This document shows positions 1 through 9,850 of a stretch of 64,000 nt of DNA, piece after piece. The stretch lies in assembly GCA_035578175.1 (NCBI GenBank), contig JAQMRL010000003.1:89382469-89446468 (forward strand), given 5' to 3'. Every line of letters begins with the position of its first letter. Position 1 is the first letter of the stretch. Source of the DNA: Catonia carolina (lineage: Eukaryota > Arthropoda > Insecta > Hemiptera > Achilidae). Below the pieces are notes generated by a model. That model was not told the DNA's origin and ran no database searches. It saw nothing but the letters and a program-made list of their open reading frames with translations. The position numbers and the translations under genes are program-made.

Positions 1-61
1 AAGGCCGTAATCTTAAATATCTAATTTTATTACCGATTTTGATGAAAAAACAAACAATCAC

Positions 62-432
62 TTCTTCTTCTTCTTCAAGTGCCGTCTCCGCGTCGGAGGT
101 TGGCGATCATCATTGCTATTCTAACTTTCGAAACAGCTGCTCGGAACAGTGACGTGGAGTTGAGACCAAACCAATCTCTCAAATTCTTCAGCCAGGACGC
201 TTTCCTTCTGCCCGGCCGGCGCTTTCCTGCTATCTTTCCCTCCATTATCAGCTGAAGAAGTCTGTATTTCCCGTTTCGAAGAACATGGCCGAAGTACTGC
301 AGTTTTCGTCGCTTGATGTCGTATAGCAGTTCCATCTCCTTGCCCATCCGAGTCAGTACGTCCGTGTTTCGTACTCTGTCGGTCCACGATATACGGAGCA
401 TGCGGCGGTATAGCCACATCTCAAACGCTAAT
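62..432 (-). mobile_element. LINE 3' end (endonuclease-reverse transcriptase type), family alpha
   Basis: The minus strand encodes the C-terminal tail of a non-LTR retrotransposon reverse transcriptase. Readable blocks are FEMWLYRRMLRISWTDRV, then FGHVLRNGKYRLLQLIMEGK, a basic GKRRPGRR stretch, SWLKNLRDWFG, and the ending KVRIAMMIANLRRGDGT. It stops within a (CTT)n-like run at about 62-80, probably the 3' tail. The recognisable protein starts near 425; upstream minus-strand codons do not match, so the copy is 5'-truncated, as is usual for LINEs. Frame is open through the whole fragment, so it is fairly young. Related decayed copies lie at 2870-3215, 5650-5955 and 10620-10765. The clade is not resolved because the catalytic domain is absent. 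Confidence 0.85.
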
Positions 433-484
433 CTCAAACAATCACTAATTGATGCTAAACTAAATGTTGTAAAAAACACACTTG

Positions 485-1780
485 AATTAAAAAAGTTGTA
501 GAGTTTTTAATTTCCTGTAATTTTAATTACATATATTACTTGTGCCTTAAATGCGTATTAACGCCACTATCGTACGAAAATATTTTTTGTACTACCAGAT
601 CACAGCACCCAAGAATTTCAGAAGATGATTACTCAGCCTTGTAGGAAATAAAGAATGTATAAAAAGTTTAAAAATTGTTCAGGTTGACCGATTTTGATGA
701 AAATGTTCGTGTCGATACCCTAGTAGTATTTAATTTAAATTCCAAATTTCAACTTCGTACAATATTCAGTTCTTGTGATATTTTGTGCGCATGAAAACTT
801 ACAAAATTCGACATGAAATAATAACTTTCCCTCCCTATATATTCGTGTAGAAAAAGAGAAAGTAATTATTGAAATTTCCGACTTTTAATAAAAATTCCAA
901 TAAAATGTTTCTAGATTTTTACGATTCGTATCTTTCTATAAGCAGCTTTTGTAAAAAAATTCGATGAGTATTTTGTTTTCAATTGTGATTAAAACATTAT
1001 GAGTTTAGCTCTTAAGTAAATGTAATATAAAATAAAATTGATACAGAATATTAGTTTTTGAGTGTTTATTTTCTCTAGAGGTTGTTGAATTTTTTTTTAT
1101 CTCAACCCATTTACTAACGATGTTCATTGAAAGCAATATCTTGTATTTGTTCACACTCTGTTGACACGTTGAAACGTTAATTACTTCGCCTGATTGTTTT
1201 CAATCAAATTGAATGAATTGTGTTTGCCAAAATTGAACCGCTGCCACCAATGAGTTATGTTTAGTTTAATCATAGAATGATTTTTACTTTAAATATTTAC
1301 AAACAATCTCCAATTAGTAAACACGAATAAACAACCAGAAATCTGAGAGTACCACAAATTCAATCAGCTAATAGGTAGCGATTTTTTAAAAATGGTTTTT
1401 TATGTTTAATATGACAGTTCTTCAAAATCAACGATGATAAATTAAAACCATATACAATAAAAATGTATGATAACGTGTACACTGTTTGTAGCACAATTTG
1501 TGCATAAACTACTATATCAGTAATGAAAATTGTTTTCAAAATCTAAGATTTGACTATTTCAAAAGAATAACGCAATAGCAAAACATATTTTTTTTAAATT
1601 GTTTAAGAAAATAACTTGTTATAATTAAGACCAACAAATTTTTCTATTTACAGTTGAACTTGAATAAACTCTTCTTAATTTGACTCTGTATTTGAAACTT
1701 GTATTTCGATCGCAACTTGAAGCTTCTTTCCAAATACCTGCCACCGCCACCCCTTCTAATAAATCATATACTGTGTTGCC
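485..1780. other. AT-rich non-coding stretch
   Basis: No ORF or recognisable repeat is supported here. About 425-540 resembles 63835-63930 over roughly 100 bp, which suggests a low-copy dispersed repeat flanking the LINE at the window start. The phrase accgattttgatgaaaa occurs near 34-50 and again near 688. Confidence 0.5.
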
Positions 1781-1928
1781 GGCTTCAATACTTCTTTCGG
1801 CCTTTGTCGGCGCGGTAGGCCCTTTAACGGCATAGCGACAAATCTTTCGGCTCCCCACCGACAGTGGCCTTTGTCATCAAGGCCGAGCCAGTAGCCGCTC
1901 TCTACCACAACGCTCTCGGCGGCTATAT

Positions 1929-1934
1929 TATAAA
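1929..1934 (+). promoter_or_regulatory. TATA box of the GC-rich island
   Basis: TATAAA sits inside a GC-rich context and is followed 32 nt later by an initiator-like TCAATT (A at 1961). This is the canonical TATA-to-start spacing for insect core promoters. The predicted transcript would have a 43-nt leader before the ATG at 2004. Promoter activity is inferred from spacing only. Confidence 0.45.
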
Positions 1935-2003
1935 GAGCGCTGCACTGAGTCGGGCGATTCAATTCCGATCAAGACACCGAGGGATTCACTTCCACCAGAC
2001 GAG

Positions 2004-2411
2004 ATGTCCACCACGGCACACGGCTGCCGGACTCCAGCGAAGACTAATCGGCGACCCCGCAAGAGAGAAGATGATGCTTCCGCTCGCCGACCCATCACCG
2101 TAAGCCGTCGACCGGACCGTCATTTCCCGCTGACGCGAGCGATGCCCACAGCGGTTCCTCGACCGAGCCTTACGTCCACCGGACCCGATGAAGCAGCCAT
2201 CGACGCACTACCGCGAAGGAAAAAGATGACGTCTCCGCTGGACGACGACACGCCGTGTCGCCCAGCTTCTCGTCGCAGCCACGCGCTGCCTACACCGGTC
2301 TCCTTCGAGACCGGCACAACGGTCCTTCTCAGGACCAATTCAATAAGGTTTACACCGGACCTTTTCAGAGCCATCAAACACCACTGTCCGCCCCGGCGGA
2401 CACACACATAA
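2004..2411 (+). CDS. Hypothetical intronless basic protein, 135 aa
   Basis: I do not recognise a family. The ORF is rich in Arg, Pro, Thr and Ser, with about 22 Arg in 135 residues. The N-terminus is strongly basic (NRRPRKRE near residues 15-22). It has no signal peptide, membrane segment or histone-fold pattern that I can see. The ATG at 2004 is chosen because it lies 43 nt after a predicted initiator and opens the longest frame. The stop at 2409-2411 is followed at once by a histone-type hairpin (2414-2429), but two more such hairpins (2321, 2357) fall inside the last third of the ORF, which is odd for a real coding region and argues that the frame may be fortuitous. Two other plus frames are also partly open here, as expected in GC-rich DNA. 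Alternatives are a protamine-like nuclear protein or no protein at all. Confidence 0.3.
   Translation: MSTTAHGCRTPAKTNRRPRKREDDASARRPITVSRRPDRHFPLTRAMPTAVPRPSLTSTGPDEAAIDALPRRKKMTSPLDDDTPCRPASRRSHALPTPVSFETGTTVLLRTNSIRFTPDLFRAIKHHCPPRRTHT
2295..2314 (+). other. Perfect 8-bp stem-loop, first of the hairpin series
   Basis: CCGGTCTC-CTTC-GAGACCGG is a perfect 8-bp stem with a 4-nt loop. Size and GG-pyrimidine-rich 5' arm resemble the histone hairpin, but the stem is longer and the loop sequence departs from it, so it is listed only as a related stem-loop. Confidence 0.5.
2321..2336 (+). terminator. Histone-type 3' hairpin 1
   Basis: GGTCCT-TCTC-AGGACC is a perfect 6-bp stem with a 4-nt loop, preceded by ACAAC and followed by CAAT. 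This is the size, arm composition and flank style of the replication-dependent histone mRNA stem-loop bound by SLBP. It lies inside the 135-aa ORF, so if genuine it belongs to a tandem series of 3' ends rather than to one gene. Confidence 0.55.
2357..2372 (+). terminator. Histone-type 3' hairpin 2 (decayed 5' arm)
   Basis: GGACCTTTTCAGAGCC keeps the histone loop TTTC and the 3' arm AGAGCC, but two bases of the 5' arm no longer pair (GGACCT instead of GGCTCT). It is followed by ATCAAACACC. It reads as a mutated copy of the same hairpin. Confidence 0.5.
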
Positions 2412-2413
2412 AC

Positions 2414-2429
2414 GGCCCTTTTCAGGGTC
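2414..2429 (+). terminator. Histone-type 3' hairpin 3, directly after the stop
   Basis: GGCCCT-TTTC-AGGGTC pairs fully in RNA with one G-U, has the standard histone loop, and carries the typical flanks (AAAC before, ACCAAA after). It begins 3 nt after the TAA of the 135-aa ORF. The next bases, cagataaggtta, resemble those after hairpin 1 (aattcaataaggttta), so hairpin plus downstream sequence looks tandemly duplicated. Confidence 0.6.
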
Positions 2430-2869
2430 ACCAAACAGATAAGGTTAGCCACTTAAGGTCGCCATCCGGTGAATTACCGATAAGTAGAAAGCTTCTTATG
2501 CAGTGACACAAACCATTAATAATTAAATATTTTGTAATACAATAAAACTAAAGAAGAATACGTTTATTAAAGAAAAAGTTAACGCACGTTGAGAAACTTA
2601 ACTAAGAATGTTGTAGTGAAATTAATAATAAACAACAGTTGTATTGAAAAAGGAAAGCGATACAAATATTGGAGGACAATAATACATAAAAACCATGTTC
2701 AAATAGGGGTTCGTCTATGTTGATAGAGGTTTTTAATGCTACATCTTTCTTTTTTTGAAAGAAATGGACGCTCGGTTTTTTAAAAACGAGAAACAAACAA
2801 AAGTCAAGCCTTCGAATTATTCATATGTCAACATGTTTTGACATCATAGACGGAGAAAACGACGAATGA

Positions 2870-3215
2870 GGAAAACTTACATGATATACATAAAGAGCTA
2901 CAGTTGATTAATGCAATTAAGAACCAAAAACTGGAGTATTTATGGTATGCATAGACATGAATATTATGCGTGAAAAGTAGTAGCATCTGCTGCAGTTGAT
3001 TATACAGGAAAAAATCCAGGAACAGTTGATTATACAGAAAAACGCGAGGAGGGAAGAGAAAGGAAGAAGAAGAAGAATATCTTGGTTAAAGTACATGCAA
3101 ATTTGTAACAGTGTTCCTCCGTGGAACTACTTAAGGCAGCAATATCAAAAGTAAGACTTGCTGTTGTAATCGCCAATCTCGATGGAAAACGCAACGAAAG
3201 AATAGGAGAACCATA
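2870..3215 (+). mobile_element. Decayed LINE 3' end, family alpha
   Basis: Plus-strand frames, broken by shifts and stops, give blocks collinear with the 62-432 copy: NQKLEY, then LLKAAISKVRLAVVIANLDG at the end. The lysine/arginine-rich stretch is encoded by a purine-rich run near 3040-3075. An ~20-bp phrase (cagttgattatacag) is tandemly repeated at about 2993 and 3023. No intact protein remains. Confidence 0.7.
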
Positions 3216-3784
3216 TTCTGTATTATAAGTGGTTAAAATGGTACTTAAACAGGTATTTAAAAACTTTCAGACAATACTTTCCTCAATGTTTTTGAAACTA
3301 ACAAACGGTTAGATATAAATGCAATAGGCTAAGTAACAACAAATTTAATTATTTTATTTAACGTTATTTAAAGTATAACAAAAGTGCCGCTTCAGGAAAT
3401 CCTATTCATATTTTTGTTAAACTGCCAAGTTGGCAGAGAATTTTTTTCTATTTCAATAAACTTTATAGAAACATGAATTTTATTTTATTACAGGTTTATT
3501 GGATTTCTTATAAAAAGGGTTGCATTTAAAAAAAACGGTAAGGAAAATTAAAAACCATTGTAGATAAAAATAGAGTTCAGTTTAGCAGTTCAATAAGTTG
3601 ACAACAAATAATTTTGAAATCCCCTCCTGGCATTTGAGTTTGCAGTAAGCTTATTGTTATTGCTAGTGAATGATAGTAGGCCTACACAAATGGCTTATTC
3701 GGCTTCCCTTGCTTTTTTATCTAAAGTCGCATCAATATATTGGTGATTAGTGGCTGCTGTTGGTTATGCAAATGTGTTGGTTTT

Positions 3785-3895
3785 GATTTGAAAAGAATAA
3801 TATTCAAGCCCTAGCCGGGAATCAAACCCAAGATCATTTGCTTCATAGACTAGTGGACTCAACACTACACCACAGATCCAGACATTCTGTATGTA
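3785..3895 (-). repeat. tRNA-derived SINE fragment, family B
   Basis: On the minus strand a pol III A box-like TGGTGTAGTG is followed by a B box-like GGTTTGATTCC and then CCGGCTAGGGCTTGAATATT. The segment after the B box is shared with 22735-22835 and in part with 29375-29450. The copy is 3'-truncated or diverged. It is SINE-like, not a functional tRNA gene. Confidence 0.6.
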
Positions 3896-4085
3896 ATTGG
3901 TAAAAAACATGAAGTACTTTTGCCAAATGATTGTTAATTTATATAAATATTTATTTTACGTTTTGTAAAGTTGTATAACTCATCCTGTGTTTAAAAATTA
4001 AATTTTACAATGAAACTGATTATATTGCAACGAAATTCGCCAAAATAAATCGTGAATGTATGTTCAGTGGGTAATATATCTGCAG

Positions 4086-4160
4086 TATTGTACCAAGTAA
4101 TAACTGTAACATTTACTCCAGGTTCTTTCGGTGTCTGATTATCAATAAATAATAAACAAA
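4086..4160 (+). repeat. Dispersed repeat copy, uninterrupted relative of the R1-like insertion site
   Basis: The run taataactgtaacattta...aggttctttcggtgtctg...caataaataa aligns with sequence on both sides of the R1-like LINE at 16680-17270. It therefore acts as a paralogous empty site. A related phrase (gttcttttaggatctggttgt) recurs at 32600 and 32755. Confidence 0.5.
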
Positions 4161-4376
4161 CTTCCTTTAAACCTGTAACAAATTAATAAATTACATGAAC
4201 GATTACTTTTAAACTATTAGAAAGTTAAAATTAAATTAACTTAATAGTAGACTAAATTTATTACAAAATATTTATAAATATAAAACTGAACTAAAAGAAA
4301 AAATAGCCATTTACAATCAAAATTATCTTTTACCAGAACAATGCTCTGTACCATTCGCGAATCTATTTCACAACGT

Positions 4377-4392
4377 ACACACACACACACAC
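4377..4392. repeat. (CA)n microsatellite
   Basis: Short run of acacac repeats, 16 bases. Confidence 0.8.
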
Positions 4393-4549
4393 TTACTCGC
4401 AAAATTGGTTCAACAAATTACTTCATTTAACATCCTCTAAACAGTGGTTCAATAATAACACGAACTACAGCTATTTTTTATTTTGACCCACAACAACCTA
4501 GCGCAATAGCAATTGAGACCGATTTTAGACTTTCGAGAAACATGTTTTA

Positions 4550-5346
4550 CAGAGTGATTTTTTAGTCCTGTTACCCAATTGTTAATGTCTGGTAATTTTT
4601 TTCTTAGAAAGGAAAATTTTGTTTTGTAACATGAAGTTTGTAGCCCTACTCAACCGGTATAGAAACGGCAGTGTGAGTTGATTCTCCTTGAGCTGCGTAA
4701 AATATACAAACGGGTTTTTTCGGGTCGTGTTGCGAACGAAATGTCTTTATCATAGAACAACGGGTTTTCATTCTTGAACAATATTTTGCTACGAAATCAT
4801 ACGCGAGTAAAACAGAATAGTTTCAAATTGAATTTTTTGGTCTTCCTCCACCAGAATAAATGTCAATTTCTAGGCTAACAAACCGATTTCGAGAGACAGG
4901 TAGTGTTTGCATTAGAAAACGAAGTGGTCAGCCAACTCTCTTGGCAGATGACGTTTTAGAGAATGTAAAAAAAGATTGCTTAATTCTCCATGGAAAAGTT
5001 TACGAAAACTTTCCTCGCAAGTTGGTTATAAGTTGGTCATATTCGAGTTTTCAGAAAGCTGCTAAAAAAATGAAAATGTATCCGTATCGCGTACGATTAG
5101 TCCAAGAGCTTCAGGCTCCAGATTTAAACAAGCGATTGTTCTAGGGTAAAAAACATTTGTTCGTAACACGACCGAAAACAGTACCAAATTATACACAGCT
5201 CTAGGAAAATTAACTCACATACGGCACTGACGTATCTATACCGGTTGAGTAGGGCTACCAACTTTGCGCCACAAAACAAAATTTCTCATTCTTAAAAAAA
5301 TTACCAGACATTACCAATTTTTTAACAGGACTAAAAAATCACTCTG
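4550..5346 (+). mobile_element. Internally deleted Tc1/mariner-superfamily transposon with long TIRs
   Basis: The ends are CAGAGTGATTTTTTAGTCC and its exact complement at the right end (GGACTAAAAAATCACTCTG), each flanked by TA (4548-4549 and 5347-5348), the Tc1/mariner target duplication. The inverted repeats continue inward for ~195 bp with substitutions, including a shared gtagccctactcaaccggta. The interior codes for only an N-terminal transposase fragment, and the element is 797 bp instead of the usual ~1.3-1.7 kb. It could move only with transposase supplied from another copy. Confidence 0.85.
4860..5144 (+). pseudogene. Transposase N-terminal DNA-binding fragment
   Basis: The 94 residues match the helix-turn-helix region found at the start of an insect Tc1/mariner-like transposase group: RLTNRFRETGSVCIRKRSGQ, then a block near residues 55-80 that reads as QKAAKKMKMYPYRVRLVQEL. 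Between them, a segment beginning GKVYENFPRKLV replaces the usual second helix cluster and is diverged. The frame stops right after LNKRLF, where the DDE catalytic domain should begin. No catalytic aspartates remain anywhere in the element. The true start may lie slightly upstream; the first ATG in frame is used. Confidence 0.75.
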
Positions 5347-5649
5347 TAGAACCCGATGGGACACGAAATACCCTACTAAAACAGTCAACTCAATAGTATA
5401 AGGAATCCTTATAATAAATAACAAAAGATGTAAAAGATTACTAGGACCGACTCGTAGCTTCCATTAAGTACTAGAATATAAGAAAATGAATAGAGTCGGC
5501 GCCCGGTAATATTTTTACAAAATAACTGCTATTGACAAAACTCAACAATTTAACTATTACTGTCAAAATATAATTGCATCATCACCTTATTTTGGAGCTG
5601 ATACATTATTCGTGACACAATATTATTCAGTATTAACTATAAATTCTAT

Positions 5650-5955
5650 GCAATACTTGAATGACAAATATAGAGGTTCTCAAAAGAATAAAAAAAGAAG
5701 TGGAAGTCATCTGTACTATCAAATGTAAGAATTTATAATATTTTGGACATATCGTGTGAAATTAATCAAAATATTCGACACTACCAGTCTTTCTGCAGGA
5801 AAAAATATATAGAAAAAAGTACGTGGCAGAAGAAGGGTGTCGTGGCTTCGAAATCTGAGTACTTGGTTTGGAAAAAGCTCAGAAGAGCAATTTAGCAGTG
5901 CAACGAACAAAGTGAAAATTGCTACGATGATCACCAACATTCGAAACAGATAGGC
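5650..5955 (+). mobile_element. Decayed LINE 3' end, family alpha
   Basis: Plus-strand frames give KKVRGRRRVSWLRNLSTWFG followed by a block ending KVKIATMITNIRNR, clearly collinear with GRRKASWLKNLRDWFG...KVRIAMMIANLRR of the 62-432 copy but in the opposite orientation. Upstream codons (FGHIV-like) are broken by a frameshift. It lies only ~250 bp before the Ig exon, so it is an insertion in the preceding intron. Confidence 0.75.
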
Positions 5956-6208
5956 ACGTGAAAAATAAGACAAAATAATTATAAATCGATAAAGAATTAC
6001 TTTTTATTAATGTAGGTTAGATTTGACTTTTATTAACTAAATGCATAAATATTTTGTATGTAATGGAAACAATTTATTATTGTAAACAATTTTTGGAAAA
6101 AATAGAATATACGAAATAACATGCACGCACGATTTTAAAATAGTTTATTTTGTTATTCATAAGTTGAGCTCCTACGTTAATTTCAACTTTGTCTCTTTTT
6201 TATTCCAG

Positions 6209-6353
6209 ACGAGCAACGATGGTAATAGAACAGTCAGTACGGTTGTTTTTATACCCCGTATTGAAGATTATGGAGTTACTCTTACATGTAAAGCGACTTC
6301 ACCTTTTGTCGCCGGTAATGGACTAGAAGATAGCTGGACACTAAATGTACACC
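6209..6353 (+). CDS. Internal exon of a Sidestep-like immunoglobulin-domain protein
   Basis: The 48-codon open segment begins TSNDGNRTVSTVVFIPR and ends with LEDSWTLNVH. It has the second half of an Ig domain: an N-glycosylation site (NRT), the E-strand pattern TVSTVVF, the D-Y-G tyrosine-corner region, and the F-strand cysteine in TLTCKA. The closing G-x-x-LEDSWTLNVH is the signature of the Sidestep/Beat-partner family of insect neuronal cell-surface proteins. A pyrimidine tract and cag acceptor end at 6208 in phase 0. A c|gtaggt donor follows at 6354 (phase 1); an alternative donor is at 6358. The first half of the domain and its neighbouring exons are not in reach. It acts, by family knowledge, outside the plasma membrane in axon-target recognition. 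The family call is strong; the paralogue is not determined. Confidence 0.85.
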
Positions 6354-6359
6354 GTAGGT

Positions 6360-8855
6360 ACTTCATTATCTGTGTTTCTCTGTTATGTTCATTTTTATAT
6401 TCGTTTTATCTTAAAGTAATAGAAATAACTGTGGAGTATGCAGAGAATCATATAATAACTGTAATGTTTAGTTATTTCTGCACTCATAACTGTTTTATGT
6501 TTATTTTAAGAGACATTCCACATGCATGCCGTACTTAAAGCAATAAACTTAGGATTTTCTTGCATGTTTATTTGATTTATTTTAAGAGCTTTGTTTAAGA
6601 AAAATTTTACCTTTTCCATTTTTATTACAATTTTATGACAAATATTATAAAAATTCTTTGTTAATCATAATATAGAAGATTAATATTCAGTTTTATAATC
6701 AGTATTTATTAGCATTATGAAAATGTTTGGTGTTTTTATCAATAAAGTTAGTTTTTTAATGTAGGCATAAAGTTAAGGCAAAATTAAATTCGTAAAAATT
6801 GGTAATAAATTTCTTTACTGTATAAATCATTAACATATTCCAAAAACTTCAATACAAAATAAAAATGTTGACACTTCAAAAATCCCTAAAATACCTAAAA
6901 TTAGCAGACATGTTTGAATTTCTTTTGTGGATAAGATAATGATATTACTGCCCCTTGAAACTCAAGGTGTGCTACTATGGCCTTGCCAAATTTTCTTCTA
7001 ACTTAACTAGAAGTCGTTATGAACGTTATGAGTGCTAAGGAGAGTGGGACGCTTTTGGTTCTCAATCTGCACTCACTCTGGTTAATTGAATGAGTGGTGA
7101 ATAAATGCACAAAATAAAGGATTCAATGTAGTAATTTGAACACGTTTTTATTGAACACACGTACACAAGCGGACTGTATCACTGTTCAGCACACACTCAC
7201 TCTCACCTGCGCACTGGTTGACGCACTCGAACTAGCTCCGCGCATGGCAGCAGCCAGCGCCCATTCACACACACACGCATTTTTGCAACTGAACACATTC
7301 ACACACAAATAAAACATTAATTAAATATTAACCACACTCGTTTGGGTTTGTCCTCTTAGTGGTAAACAAGTAGTCCGTTGTGTTTATTTTTGGAACTGAT
7401 GCAAACAAATGCTCTGCTTTCCTACGTGCTTCATCCTTTAATTATTGTAGTTGCAGAAAATGCCTAAATTGAGCCATTTCATCCTAAAGAACCAGTTCGC
7501 TTCTGATTGAAATCTTATTTAACCGCAAAGCAGAATTTTCACCGAGGAAGAATAAAGCACTGAACTACACACAAGAAGTACCGAAGTATTACTCTATTAG
7601 AACCCAACAAAAACATAGCAGTATTTAGATGTTAACATGACATGCTACTATAGGCACGCCAAGAAAAATGTCCACAGTACGATCAGCCCCTCAACCAATT
7701 TACTAGAATTTTATATTTTAATTACAAGTCCATTTCTGTTTCATTTCTAATTATAAATACAAGAATCTACTATACTTTGCACAATATTGTTGTAAAAATG
7801 CATAGTTCACTAAAAAAAAAAACATTTCCCAATGTTCACGTGGAGCAAAAATAGCACTTTTTTAAATATTTCCCATTTTAAAAGTAAACATCGGATTTTC
7901 GATTTTTAATATTGACATTGTAAGAAAAACTGTGATCTTCAAGAAACTTAAACCCTGATTTTTAATGTAAAGCCTCAATTAAGTAACAGACTTTTAAAAA
8001 CCACACTCACAGAAAACCGGCTAAGAACTGGGTACTTTTTATGCGTGCATTGCTGTATCTTCGAGAAATTTTTAAATAAAAAAAATTTACGTTAAAAAAA
8101 TAAACGCAGGAAAGAGCAGGCTTTAATTTTCTGTAGCGTTAATTTTTTCCGTTTGGTAGATTTTTAAATAGTGGTCTTCAAACACAATGGACTTCGTTCG
8201 TGACGGGCACATGCGTGACCACGGGATACAGTCACATTTTTTCAACAGTACGCTCATATGATCTGCTTATGTCAGTTTTAGAGTTAAACTAAATACTGTA
8301 CAGGTTTTACCCTATACCTAATGTGAGGTTAAAATTACGTACCCGTAGAACAGTGGGGTTCATGGTGGCTTCGTGATTGCTGTACGTTTCATAAATATGT
8401 TTCTAAAGCAATGATACAGGTTTTCATACATATTGAGAGTTAAGATATTTTTCTAAGAAATTAAATTGTTCATATTTTATCAGCATTTTTGTGGTTGAAA
8501 TTTTAAGGATTTCTTGTTTAACAGAAAATTGTTTTGTTGTAGTATCTTCTTTTTTTCAATCGGCTGAGTTATGGTAATTTATTAAATCAATTTTTAATGT
8601 AGCGTTATGCAGTTTTAGAAGTGATATGATTGAAAAAAAAGTATCTAGAATGCTTTTAATTCAATATGAGATGTTAGGGTGTTTAATTTAAACGAACAAC
8701 TTGAAATATTTTGTAATTTTGAAACATTAATACTTTCATAACTAATGAGTTTATTTATTACAATTATTAAATATCTAAGTTTGTCATTTAAGGTGATTAA
8801 ATTTTTATGTCTAAGATAATATACCTATCTAAAGTTATATCTCTCATGCTTAATT
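6360..8855. other. Intron-like AT-rich DNA
   Basis: No exon found. A slightly GC-richer patch with CA-rich runs sits at about 7140-7290, and tgctactat phrases recur at 6969 and 7645. These could be remnants of a mobile element, but no family is recognisable. Confidence 0.5.
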
Positions 8856-8859
8856 AATT

Positions 8860-9215
8860 TTAGTTTTCTCGATTGACAGTACAAATTATACACGTCACAT
8901 ACACTAACACCGCCTACAAGACAGTCATAAGATCTATCTGGATGTACGGAATTGCGTTGAGGTACCGCGAAATTATCATTTATGAAACGCGTACCATACA
9001 AAACAATACTTCACGTACGATAAAGCAATCTCCTGTTTACGTCTCAAACATAACGCTACACAGCGACGTACAAATACAATACGTAACTGACATCACGAAA
9101 TAACTAGACTATACAAGACAATGCACAATATTTGAATCATATACAAACTCGCTTACAAATATGCACATTAGAGCGATACTAGGTGTACAGCAATGACATT
9201 TGAAATGTTTCTAGC
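8860..9215 (+). mobile_element. Decayed Jockey-type LINE C-terminus
   Basis: The readable frame contains AYKTVIRSIWMYGIALR, a degraded middle, then PVYVSNITLHSDVQIQYVTD. This is the diagnostic Jockey tail (YKxxxxPIWMYG ... YVSNxTLHxDL). A frameshift/stop at about 9103 separates it from a decayed KLYK-like continuation. The better-preserved copy is at 14240-14720. Confidence 0.75.
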
Positions 9216-9639
9216 AAAGGAATTTGTTTTTTTGGGGAGAGCCAATTATGTGATAGCAGTGACTAATAAATTACTTTACTAAATAAACAATTTTTTTGAC
9301 TTGAACTTTATTTTATTTACAACTTTACAACAACATGAACTTAATAACTAGTGAATGAGATGAATGGGTTACGATAGTGACTTGTGTGACAAGAAGTGAA
9401 GCTCAATGGCCAATTTCGGCGAGAATTCAAAAAGTGGAATGAACATATGAAATATTACAATTTATACTGTGATAGTGGTATAAAATAACAAAAGTTAAAA
9501 GAAAACATGAAGAAATTTAGTACTTAGTTTCTAAGAATATATCAGTAGACCTATAATTATATATTACATAATAACGTTAATTTAATTATTAAAACGAGTA
9601 ATAGAGGAATTGTTTATTCCAGAACTGGGTTGGCGAAAC

Positions 9640-9850
9640 AAATACTATTGTAAGAAATTAATTTAACTTAGAAATTATAATCTATTTCATTAAAAAAATT
9701 TTGTTGCCCCTAAAATTATGTAAATTATAAATTACAAGTTAAAATTTAGGGTAGGCCGTGAGAAGGCTGCATAAAACGCATAAAAATACGCTGAAATTTG
9801 CTTGGAGTGATCAATAAAATATTCTGAAAACACTTTAATCAGAACAGCTA
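9640..9850 (+). repeat. Dispersed repeat, copy 1
   Basis: Core phrases gggtagg...gagaaggctgcataaaacgcataaaaatacgctgaaatttgcttggag match 12855-12975 with many substitutions. Nature unknown, non-coding. Confidence 0.4.

Larger units (their letters stand above)
1780..2480 (+). other. GC-rich island with TATA box, basic ORF and histone-type hairpins
   Basis: This ~700-bp block is sharply richer in G+C and CpG than everything around it. Read on plus it has, in order, a TATA box (1929-1934), an initiator-like TCAATT with A at 1961, a 43-nt leader, an intronless ORF of 135 codons (2004-2411), and stem-loops of the replication-dependent histone mRNA type, the last starting 3 nt after the stop. The layout imitates a histone gene, but the ORF shows no histone fold. 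It may be a small basic nuclear-protein gene, a rearranged histone-cluster fragment, or part of an unidentified mobile element. Confidence 0.55.

Noticed and set aside
6969..7700. Possible LTR pair (tgctactat phrases at 6969 and 7645)
   Set aside because: Similarity covers only ~25 bp and no primer-binding site, polypurine tract or gag/pol remnant was found.
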